From: CAZCAC01 sp964496575
Lineage (GTDB): Bacteria > Planctomycetota > UBA1135 > GCA-002686595
Length of the DNA stretch: 64,000 nt
Assembly (NCBI GenBank): GCA_964496575.1
Contig: CAZCAC010000003.1
Location: forward strand, 87,673-151,672
Direction of reading: 5' to 3'
Shown here: one piece after another, positions 9,028-18,074 of the stretch
How the letters are laid out: the number at the start of each line of letters is the position of its first letter
Position numbering within the stretch: the stretch's first letter is position 1
The notes under the pieces: model-generated
What the model was told of the DNA's origin: nothing
The model's input: the letters and a program-made list of their open reading frames with translations, nothing else
Databases searched by the model: none
Position numbers and translations under genes: made by a program

Positions 9028-10887
9028 GTGTCCACGCGAGCGGAGCAAACACCCCGGGAGCGATTTCTCCCGCGCTTCCGGGCCGACCTCGAGCGGCGGG
9101 GCTGGGAGGAGCTGGACATCGTCCTGGTCACGGGGGACGGGTACGTCGATCACCCCTCCTTCGGCGTGTCGGTGATCGGGCGCGTGCTCGAGGCGGCGGG
9201 GTATCGCGTCGGCGTGCTCGACGTCCCCGAGCTGGAGCCGGACGAGCGCGCCTGGCAGCGACTGCCGGCGCCGCGCCTCTTCGTCGGCGTGACCGCGGGC
9301 AACATCGACTCGATGGTCTCGCTCTACACCGCGGCGAGGAAGAAGCGCCGGCGCGACGTCTACCGCCCCGGTGGCGAGCCGGGGCGGCCGAAGCGCGCGA
9401 CGATCCGCTACACCGCGCTGGCGCGCCACCACTTCCCCGGCGTCCCCGTGGTGATCGGTGGCCTCGAGGCGGGGCCGAGGCGGCTGGCGCACTTCGACTA
9501 CTGGGAGGAGAAGACGCGGCGTTCGATGCTCGTCGACGCCAAGGCGGACCTCCTCGTGTGGGGGATGGGCGAGCGGGCGGTGCTGGAGGTCGCGCGGCGA
9601 CTCGACGCGGGCGAGTCGCTGTCGGGGCTGCCCGGGACCTGCGAGATTGTCGGGGCGGCCGCGGTGCCGGACGGCGCGCGCGCGGTGCCCTCCTTCGAGG
9701 AGCTCGCGGCGGACCCCGAGCGGCACCTCGACCTGTTCCGCGCGGTGCGCGAGGAGAACTCGCCCTCGTCGAAGCCGCTCGCGCAGTCGCACGGAGCTCG
9801 CGTCGTCGTCCAGCACCCGCCGCCGGCGCCGCCGACCACGGCGGAACTCGACTCCTGGTACGAGCTGCCCTACCAGCGTGCGGCGCACCCCGACCACCTC
9901 GAGACGGGCGGCATTCCGGCGCTGGAGACGGTTCGCTGGAGCATCAACACGCACCGCGGCTGCATGGCGGACTGCTCCTTCTGCTCGATCACCTTCCACC
10001 AGGGGCGCTCGATCCAGAGTCGCAGCGAGGCCTCGGTCCTGCGCGAGGCCGAGGCGATCGCGGCGTCCCCCGACTTCCGCGGCACCATCACCGACGTCGG
10101 CGGGCCGACCGCCAACATGTACGGGCTCGGGTGCAAGCGTCTCGAGGAGGGGGAGGCGTGCCTCGACCGCGACTGCCTCACTCCCGGCGTGTGTCCGGCG
10201 TTGCGGATCCGGAAGACGAGCGAGACGTATCGCCGGCTGCTCGGCGAGGTGCGCGAGGTGAACGGCATCGAGCACGCGTTCGTCGGCTCGGGGATCCGCC
10301 ACGACCTCTTGCGCGACAAGGACGGCGAGCTGCTGCCGCTGCACACCGACCTCGTCGAGCACCACGTGTCCGGCCGGATGAAGCTCGCGCCCGAGCACGC
10401 CTCGGACGCGGTGCTGCGGGTGATGAACAAGCCGGGGTGGGCGGTCTACCGCGAGTACGAATCGGCCTACAAGTCGGAGTGCGCGGTGCTCGGTCGCGAC
10501 CAGCACCTGATCAACTACTTCATCGTCGGACACCCCGGGACCGACCTTCTCGCCGCCATCGAGCTCTTCGAGCAGCTTCTCCTGCGCAACTACTCGCCGG
10601 AGCAGGTGCAGGAGTTCATCCCACTACCGATGACGCGAGGGTGCGTGCAGTACGTCACCGGGCGGGACCCCCTGACCGGCGAGGCGGTGTACGTGCCGAG
10701 GGGTGAGCATGAGCGGCGCGTGCAGAAGGCGCTGGTGCGCTGGAAGGCGCCGGAGTCGCGCAAGGGGGTGGAGGAGGCGCTCCGCGAGGGGGGGCGGGAG
10801 GATCTGCTGCCCCTCTGGCGGAAGCGGTCCGGGAAGGGGCGGCGCTGGCGGGAGGCGCCGGCGCCGGACCTCGATTCGTGCGGTTAG
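9028..10887 (+). CDS. YgiQ-family radical SAM protein
   Basis: The 619-residue protein starts at a GTG. The N-terminal ~280 residues are the YgiQ-type domain (LVTGDGYVDHPSFGVSVIGR..., GVTAGNIDSMV). The radical SAM domain follows, with the [4Fe-4S]-binding cluster C-M-A-D-C-S-F-C near residue 311 (CxxxCxxC) preceded by S-I-N-T-H-R-G. The stretch Q-E-F-I-P-L-P-M-T near residue 530 is also family-typical. The length fits YgiQ (UPF0313, ~600-700 aa). The reaction is unknown for the family. It converges on and overlaps the ribokinase gene by four bases. Confidence 0.9.
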   Translation: MSTRAEQTPRERFLPRFRADLERRGWEELDIVLVTGDGYVDHPSFGVSVIGRVLEAAGYRVGVLDVPELEPDERAWQRLPAPRLFVGVTAGNIDSMVSLYTAARKKRRRDVYRPGGEPGRPKRATIRYTALARHHFPGVPVVIGGLEAGPRRLAHFDYWEEKTRRSMLVDAKADLLVWGMGERAVLEVARRLDAGESLSGLPGTCEIVGAAAVPDGARAVPSFEELAADPERHLDLFRAVREENSPSSKPLAQSHGARVVVQHPPPAPPTTAELDSWYELPYQRAAHPDHLETGGIPALETVRWSINTHRGCMADCSFCSITFHQGRSIQSRSEASVLREAEAIAASPDFRGTITDVGGPTANMYGLGCKRLEEGEACLDRDCLTPGVCPALRIRKTSETYRRLLGEVREVNGIEHAFVGSGIRHDLLRDKDGELLPLHTDLVEHHVSGRMKLAPEHASDAVLRVMNKPGWAVYREYESAYKSECAVLGRDQHLINYFIVGHPGTDLLAAIELFEQLLLRNYSPEQVQEFIPLPMTRGCVQYVTGRDPLTGEAVYVPRGEHERRVQKALVRWKAPESRKGVEEALREGGREDLLPLWRKRSGKGRRWREAPAPDLDSCG

Positions 10888-11765
10888 GGCCGGGTCAAGA
10901 GCGCCTCGACCTCCTCCCGGCGAGGCAGCGAGCTCTGGGCGCCGGGAAGCGTACAGGCGAGCGCTCCCGCCGCGGCAGCGCGGGGCAAGAACCAGCCCGG
11001 ATCGTCGCGCTCGCTGACACAGACCGCCAGCGCCCCGGCGAAGGCGTCGCCCGCCGCGGTGGTGTCGACCGCCTCGATCGGGAACGCGGGCTGATCGGTG
11101 GACGTCGCGGCGATGCAGCGTGCACCGCGTTCGCCCAGGGTGGTCACCAGCCGCGCGACCTTCGGCTCGCCGAGGAGCCGGTGCTCGGTCTCGTTGACGA
11201 GCAGGGTATCGAGGGCCGCGAGCGCCTCGCCGGAGACCGCCTGCGCCGGAGCCGCGTTGAGCACCACCCGGACGCCGGCGCCCGACGCGACGTGAATCGC
11301 CTCCTCGACCGCATCGACCGGAACCTCCAGCTGCAGGAGCAGGAGCTCGCAGTCGCACAGCGAGTCGGCGCGCTCCCGCACCCACGCGCGGTCGGGCAGC
11401 GCGTTGGCTCCCGGCGCGACGACGATGTGGTTCTCGCCGCCCTCGGCCACGGTGATCAGGGCGACGCCGGTCGCCGCCTCCCCCCGCGTCTCGAGGTGCT
11501 CGAGATCGATCCCCTCTCGCGCCATCGCCCCCCGCAGCACCTCTCCGTTCTCGTCGCCCCCGACGCAGCCGAAGAAGCGCACCTCGCCGCCCATCCGCGC
11601 GGCGGCGACCGCCTGGTTGGCGCCCTTCCCGCCGGGATAGGTCGCGAAGGGACCGCCAAGAATCGTCTCGCCGGGCGCGGGAAAATGCGGCGTGCCCACC
11701 ACCAGGTCGAGGTTGGCCGAGCCGAACACGTTGATCCGGGGAGGAGGATGGTCGCTGCCCTTCAT
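10884..11765 (-). CDS. rbsK: ribokinase (PfkB-family sugar kinase)
   Basis: The 293-residue protein has both PfkB signatures: G-G-K-G-A-N-Q-A near residue 46 and D-T-T-A-A-G-D-A-F-A-G near residue 235. The Asp of the second (G-D-A-F) is the catalytic base. N-F-G-S-A-N-L-D-type residues at the start and a length of ~300 fit ribokinase, which phosphorylates D-ribose at O5 using ATP. It is the last gene of a minus-strand trio (rhomboid, GH38-like hydrolase, this gene) with 10 bases to the hydrolase. Another pentose or hexose kinase specificity is possible given that neighbour. Confidence 0.85.
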   Translation of the reverse strand: MKGSDHPPPRINVFGSANLDLVVGTPHFPAPGETILGGPFATYPGGKGANQAVAAARMGGEVRFFGCVGGDENGEVLRGAMAREGIDLEHLETRGEAATGVALITVAEGGENHIVVAPGANALPDRAWVRERADSLCDCELLLLQLEVPVDAVEEAIHVASGAGVRVVLNAAPAQAVSGEALAALDTLLVNETEHRLLGEPKVARLVTTLGERGARCIAATSTDQPAFPIEAVDTTAAGDAFAGALAVCVSERDDPGWFLPRAAAAGALACTLPGAQSSLPRREEVEALLTRP

Positions 11766-11775
11766 TCTCGAGCTC

Positions 11776-14184
11776 CTATCCTTCCCCGGTCCGGTGCACC
11801 GAGGCCCAGACCTCGCGCCGCGCGTCGAGGTCGCGGGACTGCCTACGCCCGAGCTCGAGGTCGACCATCACCGTGGCGATCTCGTGCGGCCGCAACGTCA
11901 GGCGAACGAGCTGACGCCCCTCGGGGCCGGGCTCGATCGGAAGGGCCTCGACCTTCTCGCCCAGGAGATTCGTCCGCCAGGCGCCCGCGACACCGCCCGC
12001 CAGCGAGATCACGACCGGGGCGCTCGCGCCGTCGTACTCGACGATCCGCAGGACGTGCGGCGCGGCCACCCCGTGTCCGGCCCAGTCGGGGAGCCCGTCG
12101 CCCGAGCGCGCGACCTCCCGGTGGAAGGCGGTGAGGGTCGCCGCACCCTCCAGCCGGGCGGCACCGAACCGGCTCGCGAGGGGCTCGGCTCCATCGAGCG
12201 AGCCGCCGCCGACGCAGGACGCCCGGTTCGCCTCCGGGGGCACCGAATCGACGAGGGGCTCGGCAGCGAGCTCCGCCGCCAGGCGGTGACGATCGAGGTT
12301 CGACAGCGGACCGTGAGGAGCGAGCCAGAGGTGGGCGAGGAGGCGCGGATTCCAGTGCTCCTCGTCCCAGGGGTCGACGACGTTGAGGAGCACGCGAACC
12401 CCGCGCTCCAGCCGCTGCCACGACTGCGAGCCGTCGTGCAGGACGAGCAGCCCCGAGCCGTCCGCGTCGCACAGGTCCAGGAAGTGCAGCGCGGTGAAGG
12501 GGCGCGCCACCGTCTCGAACCACTGCTCGGAGGTCATCCAGTCGCCGCTGGGGTACTTCCGCCGTCGGTCCACCGCCGCGGTCACCTCGCCCGTGCCGTA
12601 GGGGTGGTCGTGGAGCAGCTCCGCGCGCGGGAGCGGATCGGGCAGGAAGTCGAGGAATAGCCCACCGGTCATCCCCGGATCGAAGCGCGTCCGGTGGTTC
12701 GCGGTGACCACCAGCTCGTGGACGGGGAGGCACGGGTGTGGACGGACCAGGATCGAGAAGCGATCGCCGTCCTCTTCCCAGTCGCCCTCGAAGAGGTCGA
12801 CGCGCTCCCCGTCGCGGGTCAGGCCGGCGGCGAAGGAGACCGCACCGGACCAGCCGGAGGACGAGAGGTCGAGGGGCCCCGGGTTCGCCCGACCGAACAC
12901 CCGAGGCGGTCCGGCGACAGGGGGGCGCAGCTCCGCGGTGGAGAGCTGGCGGTAGCCGAACGGCGGCACCGCGGGAGCGACTCCGTGCTCGCCGGGGAGC
13001 GGGATGTTACGCTCCCAGCCGAGCGGGTTGGCCACCACGAGCTCGCCGCCCGCTGGATCGAGCCGCCGCGCGATCCCGTGCAGCGATCGATCGCGCACGC
13101 GCCGGCCCATCCGCTCCGCCCGGTCGAGCTGGTCGTGTCCGATGAAGCCGCAGAGTCCCTCGCACTCGTGGTTGTCGTGGTGCTGGGCGACGAGCAGCTC
13201 GCGCCAGGCCTCCGTGAGCTCCCAGCTCGGGTAGACGTCCCAGGAGGGGTAGGGGCGCCCCTGCAACCCGGCCACGCACGCCAGCGCCTCCGCGGCCAGC
13301 AGGGTCGCCTCGATGCGCAGGCTCGCGCGCGGGATGAAGTCGGCGTTCTTGCCGAGCGACAGGCCGTGCCAGATCTCGTCCATCGAGTAGCGCCGGCGCG
13401 GAGCCCCCTCGTCGGCGAGCTCCTCGATCAGCTGGCCGAGCGTGCGCGGTCGGAGCTCGAAGCGCTCGTCCGCGGCGAGCGCCTTCATCTCGGGCAGAAG
13501 CACCTCGCTGCGGCACATCCAGTCGGGGGAAGGCAGGAGCTCGATCCACTGCACCAGCGCGGGACGTTCGAGCGACTCGAGGAGCCGGGAGGCGAGGATC
13601 GGCTCGAAGTCCTCGGGCCACTGGTGCAGGTTGAGGCCGTTGCGGGGCAGCGTGGGCAGCGTCGTGCCGTCGAGCCCCTCCCAGTGGATCAGCGCGTGCT
13701 CCTCACGCGGGAGCTCCGGCGTGTGCCACGTCCACTGGAAGAAGAGGCACGCGCCGGTGTAGCCGCACCCCGCGAGGACCTGCGGCAGCTGGGGAAAGAA
13801 GTAGAACTCCTCCTCCCAGAAGGCGCGCGGTCGCACCCCGAGGTGGCGCTGAACGGCGCGCACGCCGTGGGTGAACTGCCGCACGTTCGACTCGCCGCCC
13901 TGGAAGAGCGCGTACGGCTGTCCGAAGCTGCAGCCGACCGGCTCGATCGTTCCCGCGTGCACGGCGGCGCGCAGCTCGGCGAGCACCTCGGGACACTCCG
14001 CCGCCATCCGCTCGTAGCCGAACGCATCGAAGTTGACGTTGCCGCGCACCCCCGCCTCCGCGCAGAAGTGCAGCATGTCGCGGGTGCTCGCGGGCAGGAC
14101 CTCTGGACCCCACAGCCAGGTGAAGTCGGCCCAGTGCTTGTGGTTGCCGAAGGTGTAGTAAAGTGGCTTGCGCGTCTCGTCCAT
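11776..14184 (-). CDS. GH38-like glycoside hydrolase (divergent alpha-mannosidase fold)
   Basis: About 802 residues from the ATG at 14182-14184, which directly precedes M-D-E-T-R-K-P and follows the rhomboid stop by 14 bases. N-H-K-H-W-A-D-F-T-W at ~14-23 resembles the metal-binding H-x-H-W-D of GH38. R-A-F-W-E-E-E-F-Y-F-F-P near residue 115 lies where GH38 has W-x-(I)-D-P-F-G-H, so the usual Asp nucleophile appears to be Glu. The mid region (YSMDEIWHGLSLGKNADFIPR, Q-H-H-D-N-H-E) and a beta-rich C-terminus resemble GH38 middle and C-terminal domains. No signal peptide, so probably cytoplasmic. Substrate unknown; the frame continues upstream but that part is antisense to rhomboid sequence. Confidence 0.7.
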   Translation of the reverse strand: MDETRKPLYYTFGNHKHWADFTWLWGPEVLPASTRDMLHFCAEAGVRGNVNFDAFGYERMAAECPEVLAELRAAVHAGTIEPVGCSFGQPYALFQGGESNVRQFTHGVRAVQRHLGVRPRAFWEEEFYFFPQLPQVLAGCGYTGACLFFQWTWHTPELPREEHALIHWEGLDGTTLPTLPRNGLNLHQWPEDFEPILASRLLESLERPALVQWIELLPSPDWMCRSEVLLPEMKALAADERFELRPRTLGQLIEELADEGAPRRRYSMDEIWHGLSLGKNADFIPRASLRIEATLLAAEALACVAGLQGRPYPSWDVYPSWELTEAWRELLVAQHHDNHECEGLCGFIGHDQLDRAERMGRRVRDRSLHGIARRLDPAGGELVVANPLGWERNIPLPGEHGVAPAVPPFGYRQLSTAELRPPVAGPPRVFGRANPGPLDLSSSGWSGAVSFAAGLTRDGERVDLFEGDWEEDGDRFSILVRPHPCLPVHELVVTANHRTRFDPGMTGGLFLDFLPDPLPRAELLHDHPYGTGEVTAAVDRRRKYPSGDWMTSEQWFETVARPFTALHFLDLCDADGSGLLVLHDGSQSWQRLERGVRVLLNVVDPWDEEHWNPRLLAHLWLAPHGPLSNLDRHRLAAELAAEPLVDSVPPEANRASCVGGGSLDGAEPLASRFGAARLEGAATLTAFHREVARSGDGLPDWAGHGVAAPHVLRIVEYDGASAPVVISLAGGVAGAWRTNLLGEKVEALPIEPGPEGRQLVRLTLRPHEIATVMVDLELGRRQSRDLDARREVWASVHRTGEG

Positions 14185-14198
14185 GCGGCGGGAGTCGA

Positions 14199-15158
14199 TC
14201 AGCGGGTCGAGAGGGCGAGTGCCCAGCATACCGCGAACAGAGCCGGCGGGAGCCAGGGCATGACGCGCTGGCGGAAGTCCGATCCCTTCCCGCGCCGCTC
14301 CAGCGCGTAGCCGAGCGCGCCGAGCAGGCAGCCGCAGATGAAGCCGGCGATGTGCGCGCCGATGTCGGTGTTGTCGTCCACATCGCGCTTGACGCCCTCC
14401 CACGGGTCGACGCGGGCGCTGCCCATCCCGTTCCAGCCGAGCAAGAGGACCCCGGCGACCAGCGGGATCCAGCGCGCCGCCCTGGCGCCGGTGGTCTTCA
14501 ACTTGCGCGAGAACTGCACTGCGGTCAGACCGCCCAGCGCGGCGAAGACCGCGGTCGAGGCGCCGAGCGAGAGCAGCTCGGGGCCGCGGATCGCGCAGTT
14601 GAGCAGGTTCCCGATCCCCCCTCCGAGGAGCACGACCGACCACGCCGACGCCGGTCCGATCACCTGCGCGAGGAGGGCGACGAAGAGCGCGCCGAGGAAG
14701 AGGTTGCTGATCAAGTGGTTCAGGTCGGCGTGCAGCGAGAGGGCGGTGAAGGCGCGCCAGAGCTCGCCGCCGCCTACCGCCGCGCCGTCGACGCGGCCGA
14801 TGCCCTTCCAGTCGACGCCCCAGGCCGAGTCGTAGGCGAGGAGATGGACGAGGGCCAGCAGCACCGCCCACAGGAGCGCGTGCGTGATCACGCCGGCGTG
14901 GGGCACGAGCTTGTCGGGGCGCCGGCGCCGGCCCACGTTCTCGTGGTGGTAGCTGGAGAGCTCTTCCAGCGCCTCCTGGGCGCGGGGCGCGGGCACGACG
15001 ATCCAGCGCTGATGCTGGTTGCCGACCACGCGGTGGGGGATGCCCACCGAGTTCAACACCAGCGACAGCTCCTTGATCAGCGGCCCGTCGGGCGCGCGCA
15101 CGATCTCGACGAAGTCGTACTCTTCCAGGACTGGAACCTCGCCGGGAGCGTACCGCAA
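14199..15158 (-). CDS. rhomboid-family intramembrane serine protease (first copy)
   Basis: About 319 residues with an N-terminal soluble domain (LEEYDFVEIVRAPDG..., HRVVGNQHQRWIV), then six membrane segments. Rhomboid features are L-H-A-D-L-N-H-L-I-S-N (HxxxN), L-S-L-G-A-S-T-A with the catalytic Ser, and D-I-G-A-H-I-A-G-F with the catalytic His. The start is uncertain. The frame is open to a TTG at 15320, but that part reads as low-complexity Arg/Pro and its first codon sits in a palindrome (15297-15314). I chose the TTG at 15158; a CTG slightly downstream is also possible. It is the first gene of a trio with the GH38-like hydrolase and ribokinase. Confidence 0.75.
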   Translation of the reverse strand: MRYAPGEVPVLEEYDFVEIVRAPDGPLIKELSLVLNSVGIPHRVVGNQHQRWIVVPAPRAQEALEELSSYHHENVGRRRRPDKLVPHAGVITHALLWAVLLALVHLLAYDSAWGVDWKGIGRVDGAAVGGGELWRAFTALSLHADLNHLISNLFLGALFVALLAQVIGPASAWSVVLLGGGIGNLLNCAIRGPELLSLGASTAVFAALGGLTAVQFSRKLKTTGARAARWIPLVAGVLLLGWNGMGSARVDPWEGVKRDVDDNTDIGAHIAGFICGCLLGALGYALERRGKGSDFRQRVMPWLPPALFAVCWALALSTR

Positions 15159-15296
15159 GGGACCGGGGGAGGGCCGGGAATTCGCGCGCGAGAACGCTTC
15201 GGCCGGGGGTCCGCCGCCCGCTCCTCGCCCGGGGGCTCGACGACGAATGGGCCGGGGGAGGAGGCGGGTGAGGCGGAGGCTAGAGGCCTTGAGTCT

Positions 15297-15397
15297 CAAC
15301 GGCGTCAGCCGTTGAACCAAAGATAGCCACGTGCCGCTTGCGGCACGTAGCGGGGCGGGTGCCCTGGCCCCGCTGCGGGGCTGGGGCGCCAGCCCCG
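15297..15397. repeat. cluster of four palindromes in a divergent intergenic region
   Basis: Four hairpin-forming palindromes follow one another. They are CAACGGC-GTCA-GCCGTTG (15297-15314), ACGTGCCG-CTTG-CGGCACGT (15329-15348), GCCCCG-CTG-CGGGGC (from ~15367) and GGGGCTGG-GGCG-CCAGCCCC (to ~15397). They lie between two genes transcribed away from each other, so they are not simple terminators. They may be intergenic palindromic repeats of the REP type or regulatory structures. Confidence 0.6.
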
Positions 15398-15532
15398 CTA
15401 AGGCTCTCTTCCTCGGGCAGGTTGTCGCCTGTAGGCGGCCGGGGCCCCCGAGGTCACATCCAGATCGCGAAGTCGCCTCCGGCTCGGCGGTACTACGGTG
15501 CTACAATCCGGGCCGCACGAGCGCTGCTCACC

Positions 15533-16903
15533 ATGGGACTCACCTTCTCGGGGCTCCTTCCGCACCCCCCGATCGTCGTGCCCGCCGTGGGACGGGGTCG
15601 CGGGGCGGAGTGTCGTCGTACCACGGACGCCTGCCGGTCGCTGGCCGCGGAGCTGGTGGCGAGCCGGCCCGAGCGGGTGATCCTCGTCTCGCCCCACTCC
15701 CCGCGACAGGTCGGGGCCTTCGGCTGGTGGGGCGGAGAGCGATTGCGCGGCGACCTCGGACGCTTCGGCGCGGAGGAGTCGGCCGTCGACCTGCCCGTCG
15801 ATGAGGAGTACCTCGCGGTGCTGCACTCGAGCGCGACGCAGCTGGGGCTCCGCACCTGGTCGATCCGCGAGCGCGACCTCGACCACGGCGCGGTCGTTCC
15901 GCTCTGGTTCCTCTGCGAGGCGGGGTGGCGGGGGCCGACCACGGTGCTCTCCTTGCCGTGGCCCGGGGACGAGGGGCGAGGCGACCGCGAGCTGACTCTC
16001 TTCGGCCGCGCGGTCGCCGACAGCGCCGAGCAGCTGGCCGGCGCGTACTCGCTCGTCGCCAGCGGGGACATGACTCACCGCGGTTCGAGGGACGCTCCGG
16101 GCGGCTACCACCCGCGCGGGGTGGAGTTCGACGCGCTCTTCGAGGAGCTGGTCGGCCGGGGGGCTCTCGACGAGCTGGGCGACATTCCCGCCGACCTGCG
16201 CGAGCACGCCGCCGAGGACGTGGTCTCCTCGAGCGTGCTGGTCGCCGCGGCGCACGGCTTCTCCCCGCGGGAGCACGAGGTCGTCTCCTACGAGCGTCCC
16301 TTCGGAGTCGGCTACCTGGTCGCGGTGTTCCACCGCGGCGAGCCGCTGGACGCGCCGGACGAGGAGCGCTTCGCCTCGTTCGCTTGCCTGCCCTCGATCG
16401 CCCGCGCCGCGGTTCGCGGCTGGGCGGAGGGAACGCCCTACGATCCCCCGGCGGCGAGAGGCCTCCTCGAGACGCGAGCGGCGGTGTTCGTCACCCTGCG
16501 CCAGCGGAAGACCGGCGAGCTGCGCGGCTGCATCGGCAGCCTCTCCCCTGGCACCGAGAGCCTCGTCGCCGAGGTAGTCGATCGGGCGATCGCCGCCGCC
16601 GCGAACGACCCGCGTTTTCCGAAGGTGCGGAGCGAGGAGCTCGACGAGCTCAGCTTCGAGGTGAACGTCCTCGAGCCCCCCGAGGCGATCGACGGTCCGG
16701 ATGAGCTCGACCCCGAGCGCTTCGGCGTGGTGGTCAAGGACGCCAGCGGGCGGCGCGGCGTGCTGCTGCCGCGGATCCAGGGGATCGACTCGGTCGCCGA
16801 GCAGATCGACATCGCCCGGCGCAAGGCGGGGATCGCGCGCGGAGCGGAGCTCTTCCTGGAGCGCTTCCGGACGGTCGAGGTCCACGAGGAGGAGATCGGG
16901 TGA
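15533..16903 (+). CDS. AmmeMemoRadiSam system fusion: LigB/Memo-like domain plus AMMECR1 domain
   Basis: 456 residues from the ATG at 15533 (MGLTFSGLLPHPP). Residues ~1-265 form a class III extradiol dioxygenase (LigB/Memo-like) domain: L-L-P-H-P-P-I-V, V-I-L-V-S-P-H-S, D-L-D-H-G-A-V-V-P-L and S-G-D-M-T-H-R are the expected His-bearing segments. Residues ~280-455 are an AMMECR1 domain (V-F-V-T-L-R, G-E-L-R-G-C-I-G-S-L, N-D-P-R-F-P, S-F-E-V-N-V-L, G-V-L-L-P). The stop overlaps the start of the radical SAM gene by four bases. Together they make the uncharacterised AmmeMemoRadiSam set. The frame continues upstream into the palindrome cluster, which I leave out. Confidence 0.85.
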   Translation: MGLTFSGLLPHPPIVVPAVGRGRGAECRRTTDACRSLAAELVASRPERVILVSPHSPRQVGAFGWWGGERLRGDLGRFGAEESAVDLPVDEEYLAVLHSSATQLGLRTWSIRERDLDHGAVVPLWFLCEAGWRGPTTVLSLPWPGDEGRGDRELTLFGRAVADSAEQLAGAYSLVASGDMTHRGSRDAPGGYHPRGVEFDALFEELVGRGALDELGDIPADLREHAAEDVVSSSVLVAAAHGFSPREHEVVSYERPFGVGYLVAVFHRGEPLDAPDEERFASFACLPSIARAAVRGWAEGTPYDPPAARGLLETRAAVFVTLRQRKTGELRGCIGSLSPGTESLVAEVVDRAIAAAANDPRFPKVRSEELDELSFEVNVLEPPEAIDGPDELDPERFGVVVKDASGRRGVLLPRIQGIDSVAEQIDIARRKAGIARGAELFLERFRTVEVHEEEIG

Positions 16904-17928
16904 TCTCGAGAGGCGCGGTCTCGGGGGCCCCGGCGCGCTGGTGGTGCCGACTCGAGGATGGGCGCGTCCAGTGCGACCTCTGCCCGCGCCACTGTCGCTT
17001 GCGGCCGGGGCAGCGCGCGTTCTGCTTCGTCCGCGGCGCGACCGACGAGGGGTTGGTGCTGACCACGCACGGCCGCTGCAGCGGGCTGCAGGTCGACCCG
17101 ATCGAGAAGAAGCCGCTCTACCACTTCCTCCCCGGTTCGCGAGTGCTCTCGTTCGGCACCGCTGGCTGCAACCTCGGCTGCCGCTTCTGCCAGAACTGGG
17201 GGATCTCGAAGAGCACCGCGACCGATACGGCGACGCTGGAGGCGAGTCCCGCGGAGATCGCCGAGCAGGCCGTCGCGCTCTCGTGCGATTCGGTCGCCTT
17301 CACCTACAACGAGCCGCTGATCTTCGCCGAGTACGCGCTCGAGGTCGCCGAGGCTTGCCACAGCAAAGGGGTGCGAACCGTCGCCGTGACCGCGGGCTAC
17401 GTCACCGCGAAGGCACGGGCCGACTTCTTCGACGGAGTAGACGCCGCGAACGTCGACCTGAAATCGTTCGACGATTCGTTCTACCGGAAGCAGTGCCTGA
17501 CGCCGCCCGGCGCGCTCGGCCACGTGCTCGAGACGTTGCGCTGGCTGAAGCACTCCTCGTCGACCCACCTGGAGATCACCACGCTCCTGATCCCGGGCCT
17601 CAACGACTCGGAGCAGGAGCTCCGCGCGATGTGCCGCTGGGTCGTCGACGAGCTGGGGCCGGACGTGCCGCACCACTTCAGCGCCTTTCACCCGGCCTTC
17701 CGGATGCGGGACCGGGGTTGCACTCCAGCGGCGACCGTGAAGCGCGCGCGGCGGATCGCGCTGGAGGAGGGGGAGTGGTTCGCCTTCACCGGCAACGTGC
17801 ACGACCCGGAAGGGCAGACCACGTACTGCCCCGCGTGCGGCGAGGTGGTGATCGAGCGCACGGGGTACCGCGTCTCGCGGCACACGCTGCGCTGCCCGGC
17901 GTGCGGTCGCGCGCCGCTCCGCCGTTGA
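16900..17928 (+). CDS. AmmeMemoRadiSam system radical SAM enzyme
   Basis: 342 residues from a GTG whose bases overlap the previous stop (GTGA). An N-terminal Cys set (C-D-L-C-P-R-H-C) precedes the radical SAM cluster G-C-N-L-G-C-R-F-C-Q-N-W near residue 88 (CxxxCxxC), as in the PflA-like family of this system. A C-terminal zinc-ribbon-like part has C-P-A-C-G...C-P-A-C-G. It very likely works with the LigB-AMMECR1 fusion just upstream, given the translational coupling. The system occurs in bacteria and archaea but its substrate is unknown. Confidence 0.9.
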   Translation: MISRGAVSGAPARWWCRLEDGRVQCDLCPRHCRLRPGQRAFCFVRGATDEGLVLTTHGRCSGLQVDPIEKKPLYHFLPGSRVLSFGTAGCNLGCRFCQNWGISKSTATDTATLEASPAEIAEQAVALSCDSVAFTYNEPLIFAEYALEVAEACHSKGVRTVAVTAGYVTAKARADFFDGVDAANVDLKSFDDSFYRKQCLTPPGALGHVLETLRWLKHSSSTHLEITTLLIPGLNDSEQELRAMCRWVVDELGPDVPHHFSAFHPAFRMRDRGCTPAATVKRARRIALEEGEWFAFTGNVHDPEGQTTYCPACGEVVIERTGYRVSRHTLRCPACGRAPLRR

Positions 17929-18074
17929 GCCACCGCCGCTGTCCAGATATCGAAGCAGGAGTGAGAGATGGCCGGTTTCGCCTTTCGGCGCGGCGGCTTA
18001 GACTGTAGTCCGGAAGACCCGGACGTCGACGCCGGCTCGGCCCTCCGCACGGGCCACTCGAAGAAGGAGAAACG

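Noticed and set aside
14185..14871. Upstream extension of the GH38-like frame (total 1031 residues)
   Set aside because: That part is antisense-frame translation of the rhomboid gene, Arg/Pro-rich, and the family-like sequence starts at the ATG at 14184.
15159..15320. Extra N-terminal residues of the first rhomboid from the TTG at 15320
   Set aside because: The start codon is inside a palindrome and the added residues are Arg/Pro/Gly-rich without resemblance to rhomboids.
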